A DNA stretch of 64,000 nucleotides from Capsicum annuum (Eukaryota > Streptophyta > Magnoliopsida > Solanales > Solanaceae): contig NC_061115.1 in NCBI RefSeq assembly GCF_002878395.1, positions 55,763,034-55,827,033 of the forward strand. The letters are read 5' to 3'. The notes under the pieces are model-generated. The model was not told the DNA's origin, did not search any database, and saw only the letters and a program-made list of their open reading frames with translations. The position numbers were made by a program, and so were the translations under genes. Below, one piece after another: positions 1 through 12,052 of this stretch (position 1 is its first letter; the number at the start of each line of letters is the position of its first letter).

Positions 1-329
1 TAGGGCGTACACCAGTGTATGCCCAGTACTAAGATTCAAAGCAATGCCTAAATGCCATTTGATCTAGATCCAAAGAGAACACTATAATAGAATCGTAGGA
101 TGTTACAAAACAATCAAGATGTTCGCCATGAGATACCTCATACTAATCCACGGGACTTGACTCCCCACCTCCTCAAAATATAAAGAGCAAAAAACTGAGC
201 AGTTACTAGCAGAGGAGAATGTAAGAAGAGATAATAAAGTCGCTCATCATGCAGCTCAAGATGCAGACAAAGCAAGACACGAACAACAATATCGAGCAAA
301 ACTCGATAGAAACTAAGATAGAGGTTGAA

Positions 330-1700
330 GGGTTAGATCTCAAGTAATCCTATCCTATCAGTACTTACTACCATATGATAACCCATAGGAAGACATGGGA
401 TATGTTGAGCCTATCGGTACATGAGCTATCATTTCTCCTTCATTGCCCCTGGGTGTGAAGTTAGACATTACTAGTGTTATAATCCAATTGTTGAATCTAA
501 AAGGTGTTTTGTTGGCTTGCCAACAAATTATGCAACCATGCACCTCATTAATTTTATTGGAATTTGCACTTACACACTATACCTGGGGCAAAATGGAAAG
601 CTCTTAAACTTAAGTTGTTTCCATTCTCTCTAATTAGTGAAGCAATATTATGGTTAGGGGAACTACCCCATGGGTCTATTAATACTCGTAACGAGTTACG
701 AAAGTAGTTTTTAGACCATTTTTTTCCTCCATACAGAATTCGATAATTGAAGGACGACATCTATAATTTCAAGCAGTTGTATTCTAAATCGATGTATGAG
801 GCATGGTTTTGGATTAAGAAGAAGTTGATGATGGTGCCTAATCATAGAATTTCAAAGAGAAATTTGCTAGAGATTTTCTATTATGCCCTGAATACCAGTT
901 CTAGAGCTATGGTAGAGCATTCATAAACCTATGTTAGGAAGCAGCATTAGATATTTTAGATTAGATCTCTCTTACCAACTGAGGGTGGTATACTTAGGAG
1001 GCAGAGATAGGTTCCAGCACATAAGCCATAGGTTCTTTTAATGAGCATGGAGTTGGAAATAGTTCAGTGGCTTAAGAGGTTGAACAGCTGAGGATGCGGA
1101 TTGGGCTACTGATGAAGCAGTTTCCAATAATGAGTTTTGAGAAAGTGAATATTGCTTATGCATGGGTTAATGCTTCTAGGTCATATGATTCATATGTTTA
1201 TGGAAAGGTAAAATATCTAGATAGAGAGTTAGAGGGTTTTGGGGCCAAAGGCCAATCGTTTGCTTAAGATAATTAAAACTCGAGGCAAGAGAATCAAGGT
1301 TAGAACCACTATAGGGATAGGTACAAAGATTAGAGTAGAGAGAGAGATAGTGACTGGAGATGAAAGGATGACTACAAAAAGAAGAGTGGTGTTTATATTT
1401 TGCTAGGGAACAGGGATGTTGATTCTAAAATCGAAGAAATATTGTCAAAGCTGGTCAAAGGATGGAAATTCAAGAGAGTGGCCTTAAGGAGATTAAGGAA
1501 GATATTTCAAGTTTAACATAGAAAGTAGAATCACATGCGACTGCGATCAAACATCTTGATCAACAAATTTGTAAAATGTCAGCCACATTGAATCAGCATC
1601 AATTGAGCACTCTTCGAATCAACACGGTGTAAAATCTAAAGAATAATGATCACTATCTAGCCATCACCACTTTGCAGTGGTAAAGCAACCATTGATCCTC
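330..1700 (+). pseudogene. Element A gag, broken
   Basis: Gag would form the virus-like particle that packages element RNA in the cytoplasm. Read across three frames, the + strand holds the usual plant gypsy capsid pattern: a PSLP-G-VK stretch near 440-465, IIQLLNLKGV near 480-510, LKLFPFSL near 609-632, WLGELPHGSI near 651-680, and FFPPYRIR near 720-745. A polar, coiled-coil-like tail follows to about 1560, with SHATAIKHLDQQI near 1530-1570. Many stops and frame changes break it, so no product is expected. A large gag with this capsid wording precedes protease in Tat/Athila elements. Confidence 0.7.
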
Positions 1701-1779
1701 CCATGCTTGTAGTTGATAAAGCTAGGGATGATATTGTTGATATAGATAAGGCACTTGAAGAAGAATAAGAGAAGCTAGT

Positions 1780-2640
1780 AACTAGTGATAAGTCATCACA
1801 AAAACCGATAGATATTGACAAATGTCAGAAAAAGGTAGATGAGCCAGTAGTGAATACCATTCAACGACCTCCTATACATTTTCCTCAGAGGTTGAAGCAA
1901 AATAAAGAAGAAGGAAAGTATAAAAAGTTCATTACTATGATGAAAAAGTTGAGTTTGAATATCCTTCTTCTTAAAGCTCTTGAGCAGATGCCTGGATACG
2001 CAAAAATTATAAGGGATTTGGGGACAAAGAAGAGAGTAGCTAGTTAGAAGGATGTTGAGAGGTTGCATCATTGTAGTGCGATTACATCACAATTTCTTGC
2101 ATAAAAAAAGGTTATCCCATAGCTTTCATTATTCCATAAACTATTCATACATCTAGATTCACCAAAGCTCTTTATGACTTGGGTGCCAGCATTAACTTGA
2201 TATTGTTAGCAGTGTTAAACCATTTAGGTTTGATACCTCCTAAACTGAGGATGATGCAGTTATTTATGGTAGATTATACAGTGAAAAAGCTCATGGGCAT
2301 ATCATTTATTGTTATAGTCAAGGTGGACAACTTTATCTTTCCGACCAACTTTGTTGTCTTAGATTGTGAAGCCAATTTTGAGATGCCCATAATTTTAGGG
2401 AGATAATTTTTTTCCATGGATAGAGCATTGGTGGATATAGAGAAAGAAGAGCTTAAGTTCAAACTGAATAATGAGGAGGTCACATTCAATGTTCCCAAAA
2501 CCATAAAGCAGCTGACTGACATGAGGATGGTATTGGTAATAAAATATGTTGATAACTCTAGCGGCCACTTCTTTGGCTACCTTGATGGAATTCTGAGTAA
2601 TCAAGGTACCCACATCATGCCGCAATGTTTAATTAGACGC
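1780..2640 (+). pseudogene. Element A aspartic protease, broken
   Basis: This is the retropepsin that would cleave Gag-Pol. Three + strand pieces (1850-2047, 2179-2406, 2416-2640) read as consecutive parts of one protein. A PPIHFPQRLKQNKEEGKYKKF linker leads to MPGYAKIIRD. The active-site strand DLGASINL is near 2175-2198, the flap follows, and then ILGR, after which an RALVD-E segment starts a new frame. The catalytic Asp codon is kept. Stops lie at about 2045, 2100 and 2404. After the protease tail there is no RT; sequence passes directly to the post-pol hairpin. Protease identity is firm; non-function is clear from the stops. Confidence 0.75.
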
Positions 2641-2642
2641 TG

Positions 2643-2660
2643 CTTGGGAGGCAACCCAAG
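2643..2660 (+). other. Conserved post-pol hairpin of element A
   Basis: CTTGGG (2643-2648) and CCCAAG (2655-2660) form a perfect 6-bp stem with loop AGGCAA. A TTGGGAGGCAACCCAA motif just downstream of the pol stop is widespread in plant Tat/Athila-type elements. Here it directly follows the protease and so marks the point where pol is missing. Confidence 0.6.
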
Positions 2661-2808
2661 ATACTGTGTTATTTATGCATTTGTGTTACTTCATATTAGT
2701 GTGATTGACGTCGGATCTATGCACTTAAGATGCCACAGATATTTTCTAACTCTTTTGTTTTGTAGCAGCCTAATGCATTGGAGACAATGCGTGTCTATTT
2801 GATGGGGG

Positions 2809-3966
2809 TGATGCTACATGTAGGTTTAGATGTCCTTTTGGGGTTTTTATTGTTGACAGAAGTTTCTTGGTACTTATGATGAAGATACATATTGATATAG
2901 GTACCACTTACGGCCCATAGGTACTAGTACAAGTGAAGAAGTTGTAGAATTGAAGACTACCTACGTGGCATAGGTGCCACCTACATCCCGTAAGTGACAT
3001 CGTAGGTAGCCACTGACATAGTTTTTCTAGTAAGTTTTGGTTTAGATTTCTAGGGTTTTTATGTACTCCGTAAATACTGTTATGATGCATTTGAAAGTAA
3101 GTTTACACACTCATACTATTCACAAACATATATTTAATTCTAAGATTGACTTCTGATCTTGGAATCCTCTTGTTCTTGGTTTTTGGTTGATCAATGGATT
3201 TGAGATTTTGGGTTTATTTGTCATTATTGTGAGATTACTCATACGCTTTCTTTATTGAATTTCATGGATCGTTTTGCAACTATGACATCTAATTTCCTTA
3301 GCTAGGGTTGTGGGAACCCTGGCAGAATAACAAAGTAGGGGAAGTGTGAGGTTCTTTTAGATCACTTTTTACACTTGCATTGTGATCTTCTTTAGTTTGA
3401 TTATTTTCTTAGCAGTGCACAACAATGAGAACCCACTTGTATTCGAGGTCGTCTTTATAAGAGAGATTAAGATTGGGAAAAGAAGATTGCAACAGTGATT
3501 CGAGGCTATTAACCCTCGTCTAATAACTTGAGACCCTCAAGGTGATAGTTAAACTGGGATCAAAGACAAGGGTTAGTAAGGCAACACCCTGAGATTCACA
3601 AGGTAAAGAGTGAGATTCACCAAAGGCATTCGCAAGACGGTTGTTGATACCTAGCTTGTCAAATTCTACAAGTGTGGAAGTGAGATAGTCGGATTGAGCA
3701 TGATAAACCTACGGAGTTAGGACGCTAGGGAGAACAGTGTTCATCTCAAATTGTTTACAACCAAAGGCATTCATAACTACTTGTTACTATTTGATACAAT
3801 ATCCCCCTCCCCCAATTTACTTTCCTGCACTTTCAGCTACTTCAGCAAGTTTGAGAGATGAATTTGACCTATTTCCTGTAGGATTGACCCCAACCTAATT
3901 GGGTTACTATATTTTGGCAACGACAGCATTATATATTCTTGGAGGGTATATTTTGGGCGACATCCA
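2809..3966 (+). repeat. Element A 3' LTR
   Basis: The left edge is set by a purine tract (GATGGGGG, 2801-2808) followed by TG. The right edge is set by a terminal CA (3966) where the sequence changes to antisense gag of element C; 3968 is an alternative. Length is about 1.16 kb. No second copy is in the window, so the edges are estimates. Near its 5' end it carries inverted repeats: CTACCTACG (2957-2965) with CGTAGGTAG (3001-3009), and GTGGCA/TGCCAC (2965-2970/2975-2980). Confidence 0.55.
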
Positions 3967-4356
3967 CAAACCTCTTCAAGAAATCTTCAGAAAACCGAGT
4001 TTAGGTCATAAAAGGGAAATGTAAAGGTATACAACATGCATGCGGCCTCCACCAACCCCAAGCCACATCCATCAAGTGGTATGTATTATAAGCAACTCCA
4101 TGGGACTCAAAGGATCCCAGATTATACAACTTCTCCTGGAAATCAATCAAGAAATCATAGGCATCCTCGCCAATAGCACCACTGAACTTGCTCGGAGCAA
4201 AGCAAAAAAATCTCTCTAACCTCTTCTGATCATCAAAAGACATCACTGTATCAAAAGCAACCAAAGGAATTGTAATTTTAGCAAGCTGGGAATCCACTTG
4301 TGAGGGGTACCATAGATGAAAGATATACCCCTAAACTAGGAATACCATGATCAGAT
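3967..4356 (-). pseudogene. Element C gag fragment
   Basis: The - strand reads FDDQKRLERFF, then SKFSG--GEDAYDFLIDFQEKLYNLG, then a WWRP segment and LHFPFMT. This is the start of the capsid region of the same gag type as element B at 10838-11245. It has one open stretch (4001-4297) and breaks on both sides. The left end stops at the junction with element A near 3967; the right end is where B inserted. No zinc knuckle or pol of C remains. Confidence 0.7.
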
Positions 4357-6946
4357 TGTCACAGCATAAAACCAAGGGTCATGATGTCACTTGTTATAGC
4401 AATCCTTGAAAAGTAAGTCAATCATCCTGACTAATATGAAATGAGAAATCAATACCAAAACCCAAGGCAAGGCTTCTAGAACAAAGCCGAACAATACAAA
4501 TATGACAATAAAGAAAGTACATAGACAAAAATATCATAAAAGATCCCAAAACCTAGTGTCGGAATTTAAGAACTACTAAATAAATCTCAAATGTCAAAGA
4601 TACAATAATAGACCAAAAGGATCAAAATCTATCTCTGAATACTAAAAAATGACATGAGCTAGATAAGAAGAGGTAGTAGATCGACTATGGTAGATTGACC
4701 GCTACCTCGAATAATACTTCAAATATCACGTGCGGCGCACTCGTACATAGATATGAACAAAAAGGGAGCACTGGAGGTGAGTACAGTCCACTTGTACTCA
4801 GTAGGTATCATAGGATGACTGAGCACAGTAAAAAATAAAGCATATAAAATATACACGCTACGGAACGCCACCTATAATTAGAAAAGGTCCCAAATGGTAG
4901 CATACACCATCTCCACTAATAGTTCTATAATATACACATATACCAGACACAAATATGAGAAAGGAGCAAAATTATCCATATATACCCAATATAAGTATAA
5001 GAAAGAGGTATAAATAGACAGATATCATATCAAGGACAATAGTACAACATGGAATGAACACAATACATGCAATAAAATTAAAATGATGATGATAATTATG
5101 ATGATGTGATACTCGAGGTTGTTAAACAACCTCCGTATACACCTACCAAGTTGAGCTCCTGAGGTAGGACCCATGGAGGACTCGTCAACCTATTTTCAAT
5201 AAAATGTCTAATACCGATATTCATGACTCCTCTCCAACACATCCCTCGGCAGAGGGTCTATAATAATGTCACAAGCCATTGTTTTCAGTATTTCCACAGT
5301 GGTAACAATGTTTCACAAGTGCATATAATATGAGGATGCAATGCTTACAACCGACTAGAAAGAGAATTTCCAAAGCCAACCAATATACCAACCATGTGAG
5401 CCAAATCCACTTAATATGCCAATAATCCATGAATCCAATGTAATCATATGACAATAGAGTAAAATACACAACAATATACCATTGATGCCACATAAATTCC
5501 AATTTAGGCTATTAACCAGAAAGATACCACCAAATATACAAACATAAGGCCTATAATATCATACAGGACCTCACGTGATCATACATAGCATATAATGTCT
5601 CGATGCCACAAAATACAACTACATAGGCCCCCATACTAGCACAACACAATATTAATAGCCATTTCCATGATTGGTTCCAACACCCATAAGATGATTTCTT
5701 ATACCAATATTAACTACCCTAGCCCAGTCTAAAGAAAGCAAAGCCAAAATCTATCTCAAATGCCATAAACCACTACAAATAAGCCTTCAACACTGAGCCA
5801 TCACCTCACGAACGGACCCAAAATCAAATAAAAATACAAATATAGAATCTAAACATCAAAAGAAAGTCAACTATACCCATATTGCCTACTCTTGGGTCAG
5901 GTCAAAATGGACCCCTGAAATGGGTTTTCAAAAAAAGGGTATTACAAGAATTTTTGTCCAAGAAAATATTTTCCATTATTAAAGAAACTTATAGAAGAAA
6001 ACCGATGTGAAAACGAGTTGGAATTGGGGTTTAAATTAAAGAATTTTCCATTTTTAGGTCTTCCGAACCAAAATCCCCAAATTTCATTTTTCAATAAAAG
6101 TTTAACAAGATTAAAATGATAAGAATAGAAGAAAAGTAATTAAATAGGTGTTTGGATCTTACCCAAGCTTAAAATGGAAAAACTCGCTCAAACACTCAAA
6201 ACCCCATGCTCCAAGTCTCAGAAATTGTGAAAAACATGAAGAAGGGGGATTAAACCCACCCAGGCATCGCATAAGAGACCATTAGGTCTCTTAAGTGACC
6301 AGGCATTGCTTATGCGATGCCTGCCTTATCGCTAAAGCGATAAGCCCTTAGGTGATAAGGAGTTATTTAAGAAATAACCTTAGTCAGTTGCCAGGTTGCT
6401 TAACCAACCAACAAATCACCTAAGCAGAGTGGTTCACTAGTTAGAGACCTAGATAATTCCAAGTCTCCGTGAACCCCTCGGGATTTATCTGAAATCCTAA
6501 GAACATAAACAAACTATATTACTAGACTAAATTTGATGCTTTGGACTCAATGGTGATATCAGATTTTTGAAAAAATATTATTTTTACAAAGTTGACCCCA
6601 AAACTTGATTTGACAACTTTTTGAATCGAGGATCAAAATGAAATATAAAAGTCGTACAACTACACCGTCCATGTTACCAACCTAAAATTGACATTCTAGA
6701 TCTGATGACATAGTTCATTTTGTCATTCGACGCACAGATTAATAAATGTTGATCAAAGTCAACTAATAATACTTCATAACCATCAAAAAACATAATCTCA
6801 TATAAATCACATCGAAATGCATTGGGAACCATGCCATCATCCCCACTCCCTAGAAACACCACAAAGCAACGATGGGGAGGTGTAAAATGGTCAAATCATA
6901 TAAAAATAAAAAATTCACACAAATCACTAATAAATAAGTCATTACA
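4357..6946 (-). repeat. Element B 3' LTR (2.59 kb)
   Basis: On the - strand it starts TGTAATGAC (from 6946) and ends TGACA (at 4357, as TGTCA on +). It aligns along its length with 12053-14296, except that bases of about 5815-6226 have no counterpart there. It contains the palindromic block at 6262-6344. Confidence 0.8.
6262..6344. repeat. Nested palindromes in element B LTR
   Basis: AGGCATCGCATAAG (6262-6275) is a perfect 14-bp inverted repeat of 6309-6322. Inside its loop GAGACC (6275-6280) pairs with GGTCTC (6285-6290). Just after it CTTATCGC (6325-6332) pairs with GCGATAAG (6337-6344) across a 4-base loop. Related GCTTAAGC-type words continue to about 6420. The other LTR of B (13540-13740) has a diverged version. 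Confidence 0.85.
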
Positions 6947-6989
6947 TCATCCACTGCTATGAATCTAGTTCGTCCTCAAATTAATGGCA

Positions 6990-8430
6990 AAAGAAATACC
7001 TGAATTAGTGAAAAGATAGGGATAACTACCACGCATATCAGACACAACCTCCCTAGTAGACTCATCTATAGATCGATGTCTCCACTAGACCTTAACCACT
7101 AAAATATCCCTAGAATACAATCATCTAACATCCATAGCTAGAATAGAGATGGTCTCCTCAATAAAAGACAACTGCCCATCTAGATGGATTAAATCCCAAT
7201 GAATGACAAGATATTAATTCGGAATGTAATGCAAAAGCATAGAAACATGAAAAACTGGATAAATATCTTATAAACCTAGGTCAATGCTAACTCATAAGCC
7301 ACATGCCTTATAGTATAAAGAATCTTAAAAAGTTCAATATACATGGTGCTAAGCTTACCCCTCTTCCCAAATCTCATCACGCCCTTCATGGGTGACATGT
7401 TAAGAAAGACTCGATCACCAACACTAAATCTCAAGGCACATAATCTACAATCCGTATAGCACTTCTGCCTACTCTAAGCCACTCGAAGTCTATCTTGAAT
7501 GATCTGAACTCTATCCAAAGACTCATAAAGCAAGTCCATTCCTTGAGGTTTGATTTCAGAAACCTCAAACCAACCAACTGGAGAATGACAACACCTACCA
7601 TACAAAGTCTAGAAATTATCCATCTTAATACTAGAATGATAGTTATTATTATATGCAAACTTTGAAAAAGCTAGATGTTGCTCTTACTAACCTCCAAAAT
7701 CTATCATACAAGCACGGAGCATATCCTCCAAAACCTGAATAGTCTGCTCTGACTGACCATCGATCTAGGGGTGAAATGCTATATTAAGGTCAACTTGGGT
7801 ACCCAACTCCTCCTGAAAAGTCTTTCAAAAGTGAGAGGTGAACACTAAACCTCGATCGAGATAATAGACACTGGCACACTATGAAGACAAACTATTTTAT
7901 GAATAGAGATACGTGCTAACCTCTTAGTCCAAAAAAAAAGTAAACTAAAATAAAATAACTCAATTTGGTCAATCAATCTATAATGAACCAAACACTATCA
8001 GAACAATGAGAAGTACGAGACAACCCATTCATGAAGTCTATAGTGATTTCTTCCCATTTTTACTCGAGAATGGGTAGCCATTGAAGAAATTATTAGGCCT
8101 CAAATGCTCATCCATCTATTGGAAACACAAGGACCTAGGTATAAAATCTGCTATATCCTTTCTCATACCACCCCACCAATAATGTTATCTCAAATTATGA
8201 CTCCCAGATTGATGGAATACCTAGAACAATGAGCCTCCTCCAAAATCAATCTAACTCAATCACCCACTCTTGGTGCACAAACTCGACCTCCAATCCTCAA
8301 AATACCATCTAGATCAAGTGAGGCTTCCTTATCCTCGCCATTCAACACCTTATCTCGAATCACTCTCAAACCATCATCATTAAATTGAGGAGCCTAAATT
8401 TACTCCATCAAGCAAGACCAAACCTCCATA
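6990..8430 (-). pseudogene. Element B integrase and chromodomain-like tail, broken
   Basis: Integrase would insert the cDNA; the C-terminal chromodomain would steer it to heterochromatin. Visible on the - strand in several frames: GGMRKDIADF near 8180-8150 (zinc-binding region and start of the core), a weak core, GWFEVSEIKPQGMDLLYESL near 7570-7510, then SVGDRVFLNMSPMKGVMRFGKRGKLS near 7425-7350, and a chromodomain-like piece VKV-WRHRSIDE-TREVVSDM near 7105-7040. Stops occur throughout. I could not place the three catalytic acids with confidence. Confidence 0.7.
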
Positions 8431-9830
8431 AATGCCAAAACATACCCATGTGTCAAAATATCAAGCCAAACCATCTGGTAAGAAAAAGACTAATCCTCTA
8501 AGGCCAAACTTTTCTCATAGGTCAAAATATGCACCATGCTAATCGACTTTTATTTTAAGGAATTTGTAACCACGTTAGTCATGCTTGAATTATAGAGAAT
8601 AGTCAAGTCAGAATTCTTAAAAAACTCAAGCAAATGGCGCTACCTCATATTAAGATCTCGCTGGGTAAAGAAACACTGAAGACTATGATGATCTAAGAAA
8701 ACCTCAAAGCAGACTCCAAACAAGTAGTACCTCCATAACTTTACAACAACAAGAACAATGCATAACTCTAATTCATTGGTAGAGTAATTTCTCTCATTAG
8801 GCTTCAACTGATGAGAAGCATACATAATCAACTTACCCTCCTGCATCAACACAATACCTAAGCCAACTCCTAAAGCATCACAAAAGATAGTAAAACCTAG
8901 GCCCTCCTTTGGCAAAGTCAAGATAGAAGCTAAGGTCAGCAAATCCTTGAGCTTTTAAAAGCTCACCTCACAAGCATCGGACCACTGAAAGGAAATCTTC
9001 TTCAAAGTCAACTAGGTCAATGGAGCTGAAATAGATGAATTACCCTCAACAAAATACTGGTAGTGACCTACTAATCCAACAAAGCTCCAAATCTTAGTAG
9101 GAGAAGTAGGACTAGCCTAATTGTGAATCGCTATAATCTTGGCTGAATTAAGCATAATACCATCTTTGGTCACTATATGACCCAAGAAAGAGACAGACTC
9201 CAACCAAAACTCACACTTAGAGAACTTAGAATATGACTTCTCATCCCTCAATTTCTAAAGTACAATCTACAAATGCTCCTCATGGTCAGTATCACTCCTG
9301 GAATAAACCAAGATATCATCAATGAATACAATGACAAAAAAGTTAAGGTACGGTTGAAATACCTAGTTCATCAACTCAATGAATGCAGCTAGGGCATTGA
9401 TCAATCCAAAGAACATGACTAAGAACTCATAATGACTGCATCAAGTCTGAGAAGTTTTCCATGGAATATCTGAAGCTCTAATCCTTAATTGGTGATACCC
9501 CAACCTTAAATAAATTTCAAAAACATCAAATCACCCTGAAGCAGATCGAACAAACCATTATATGAGGAAAGAGAATACTTATTCTTAACCATTACCTTGA
9601 TCAACTATCGATAATCAAGATACAAATGTATAGACCGCCATTTTTCTTCACAAATAAGACAGGAGCACCCCAAGGTGATTCACTAGATTGAATAAATCCC
9701 TTATTCAACAACTCCTGAAATTGGTCCTTCAATTCTTTTAACTCTAATGGCGATATCCTATAAAGTGGAATAAAAATGGGTTTGCTGCCCGACTCAACAA
9801 TAATAGCAAAGTTAATATCATAATTCAAGG
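8431..9830 (-). pseudogene. Element B reverse transcriptase and RNase H, broken
   Basis: RT starts near 9828 with an open piece containing LYRISPLELKELKDQF and SPWGAPVLFVKK. The catalytic loop [13 protein letters not shown] is readable near 9345-9300, so the FIDD acids survive. RNase H follows at 8942-8640: GLGFTIFCDALGVGLG, then MYASHQLKPNERNY, LELCIVLVV and DHHSLQCFFTQRDLN. The first RNase H Asp (CDA) and the Glu (NELEL) are present. Frame breaks separate the pieces (for example near 9600 and 8943). Order and motifs are those of a Ty3/gypsy pol. Confidence 0.8.
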
Positions 9831-10340
9831 CATTCCAGGCAAATTCATAAGGAAAACATTCATGAACTCACGAACAATATGAACGAAATCCAAAGAAAAA
9901 GGTAAAGCAACACAAGTATCACGAATATGAGAAAAATAAGACAAACATCCCCTCTCAACCAAGAGACAAGCCTGAAGAAAATGTATAACTCTCTTGGGAC
10001 CCAAATGAAACACACCCTTCCAAGTTATCCTTGGGACACACGGTGAAGCTAAGGTCAAGGACTTAGAATACAATCTAACACAGCAAACCCAAAATAACAT
10101 TAAAATCTACCATATCTAGGACACAACCCAAGTCTCACACCCAGCAAAAGTCACAGCACAAGATCGGTGCACCTGATCCACTACTAAAGAGTCACCAATA
10201 GGGGTAGATACATGGATAGACATTGCAAAAGGCTCACTAGAAAAATCAAATCCTGAAACAAAATATGCACACACAAAGGAGAAAAATGACCCCAGATCAA
10301 ATAACACAGATGAAGATCTTAAATAAATAGGGTAGATGCC
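9831..10340 (-). pseudogene. Element B protease, broken
   Basis: The piece at 10307-10116 (-) reads LFDLGSFFSFV, with the Asp and Gly of the active-site loop, then SIHVSTPIGDSLVVDQVHRSC. The segment at 10100-9825 carries the linker to RT (VERGCLSYFSHIRDT, VREFMNVFLMNLPGMP). This is the retropepsin plus connector of chromovirus Pol. A frame change between the two parts breaks it. Confidence 0.7.
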
Positions 10341-10399
10341 TGTGATGATAAAGTTAGAACCCTCTACCTCTAGTTTGGCGGGTATAGCATAGCACTATC

Positions 10400-11650
10400 T
10401 ATGACCACCACTTAACTAAGTAGCCCTGCAACTACCAATATGGGTACTACTACCTCTGCCCCATGCACCTTTAGTAGAACCTTTACCCCTCATAGCCGAT
10501 ATAGGAGTAGCCATGAAAACATGATAGGGAAATTCCTTAGCTAAATGGCTAACCTTATAACACACATAGCAACCTCTACTGCCCAACTCAATAGAAGGAG
10601 GTATGGTTGAGCTAGAACAACCACCCGAAACTGATGTAATATTAAACCCACTACCTGAACCCTACAAGGTTGTCTACCCTGGTCTACCATGATACCCTAG
10701 AAAACCTCTAGAATCTCTACCTTGAGTAGTTTGACCTTTGAACTCGCCCTGATGGCACACCCTCTTGCCACCTCCCTAAAACCCTCAAAGAATAGACTCA
10801 GTCATCCTGGAATGATCCACTATACTTTAAAAGATTCCTAAGACACTACTATCTGAGTCATACCTAGCTTAAAAAAAACATCCACAAACTTTTGAATCTT
10901 TTCAAACTCGATGGCAATGATGGCATAAGAATATCTAGACAAGGCATAGAAATGTGCCTCATACTTTGTAACAGTCATGGAGACCAGCTCCAAGTGAATA
11001 AACTCATCTCTTATTTGATCCCTCAAACTGTACGGCATAAACCTATCTACAAAAGCCTCAACAAACTGATCCCAGGTCATCTTTGGAAAATAAAGAGGTT
11101 TGCAACTAACAAGTGACCTCCACCAATCTCTAGCTGCCTCTTTCAACTGATAATTAGTATAAGAAATCCGATGCATCTCAAGTGAACCAAGGTTATGCAA
11201 CTTCTCATGGCAATCAATTAATAACTTATAGTCATCCTTGCCCACAGCACCGTTAAACCTAGGAGAAGAAAAATGAGTGAATCTCTTAAACTCTTCTGAT
11301 CATCAAAAGACATAACTATACTCACAATAGTATGAGTTAAAATAACTCTGGATGGTTGAGATCCTATCTAAAGAGGTAACATAGAAAAAGGTTGAACTCC
11401 TAGTCTTGGAATACCTTACTCAGACACTAGAACTAAATAAGGAATATCACTCTGAGCCTGCGGTATACCATAAGCAAACATCATTATCACTGGAATATTC
11501 ACACTCAAAATTAGTAGAATACCATAGGCAGACTCTAGCACAAATAAAGGTACAATACTCAGAGCTGGAGGAACACCAAGTACACTCAAATGGACACCCT
11601 TCAAATGGGTCACCAAGTGAATTAATAACTCCTCTAAGACTGGGGTAGAA
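10400..11650 (-). pseudogene. Element B gag, broken
   Basis: The capsid part (11245-10838) reads GKDDYKLLIDCHEKLHNLG, then AARDWWRSL, FPKMTWDQFVEAFVDRF and VTKYEAHFYALSRY. Upstream (about 11580-11400) is an 18-residue tandem repeat ending in AYG. Downstream, near 10600-10555, a CCHC zinc knuckle reads C-Y-V-C, four residues, H, then KEF, so the last Cys is replaced by Phe. Stops and frame shifts break the reading frame, including a stop within the repeat. Homologous to the gag fragment of element C. Confidence 0.75.
11400..11580 (-). repeat. 54-bp (18-residue) tandem repeat in gag N-terminus of B
   Basis: On the + strand near-identical ATACC(A/T) words recur at about 11410, 11464 and 11518, a 54-bp step. 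In the - strand frame this gives units of 18 residues ending in AYG or its broken equivalent, with an internal S-x-x-P. The same periodic pattern is in element C at 14300-14460. Confidence 0.6.
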
Positions 11651-12052
11651 GAAATTTATAGGATTGGAGTAGGCCTCATATCTCCGGTATACTTAACCTG
11701 AGGCTCAGGGGAGAGCCCCCTAGTACTACCTCTGGACGGGTCAAATCCTCGTGCCCGTCCACTACCTCAAGCCCATCCATAGCTTGTAACTCGCCCTTTA
11801 GACTAAGCCCTATCCTTATATCATAACTCCTCATCTCTAGCCTTATCTGCATAGAAAAAAATGAAATATTGTTCAGAACACAAGGTATAAAATATCCATA
11901 TGATATATAATGAAATAAGAAAAGTGTCCTAAAGATATCCTATAGCCTCTCAAATATAGATATAGACGTCTATGTACCGATCTGTAAGACTACTAAACAT
12001 CTTATTCTTACACCGATAAGACCAATGAAACTTGGCTGCTCTGATACCAATG
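11651..12052 (-). other. Element B 5' leader with primer binding site
   Basis: Noncoding leader between the 5' LTR and gag. At 12038-12049 the - strand reads TGGTATCAGAGC, the complement of the 3' end of plant initiator Met tRNA, placed 3 bases inside the LTR edge at 12053. This fixes the element orientation and the LTR border. The leader aligns with 14500-14935 of element C. Confidence 0.85.

Larger units (their letters stand above)
1..3966 (+). mobile_element. Element A: Tat/Athila-like Ty3/gypsy relic, 3' part, without reverse transcriptase
   Basis: Order seen on the + strand: gag remnant (about 330-1700), aspartic protease remnant (about 1780-2640), a GGGAGGCAACCC-type hairpin (2643-2660), a purine tract and a 3' LTR (2809-3966). 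No reverse transcriptase, RNase H or integrase lies between protease and the hairpin, which in autonomous Tat/Athila-type elements comes after pol. The 5' end is outside the window. The right end abuts gag of element C, so A probably inserted there. Family assignment rests on residues read by eye; the internal deletion is inferred. Confidence 0.75.

Noticed and set aside
3913..3930. TTTTGGCAACGACAGC near the end of the element A LTR as a primer binding site
   Set aside because: It lies inside the inferred 3' LTR, where a primer site would make no sense; similar text can occur in the LTR itself. It would matter only if the LTR ends earlier, at about 3912.
11406..11648. 80-codon open frame on the + strand
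   Set aside because: It is the antisense of the gag tandem repeat of element B, which explains its periodic Tyr/His-rich look.
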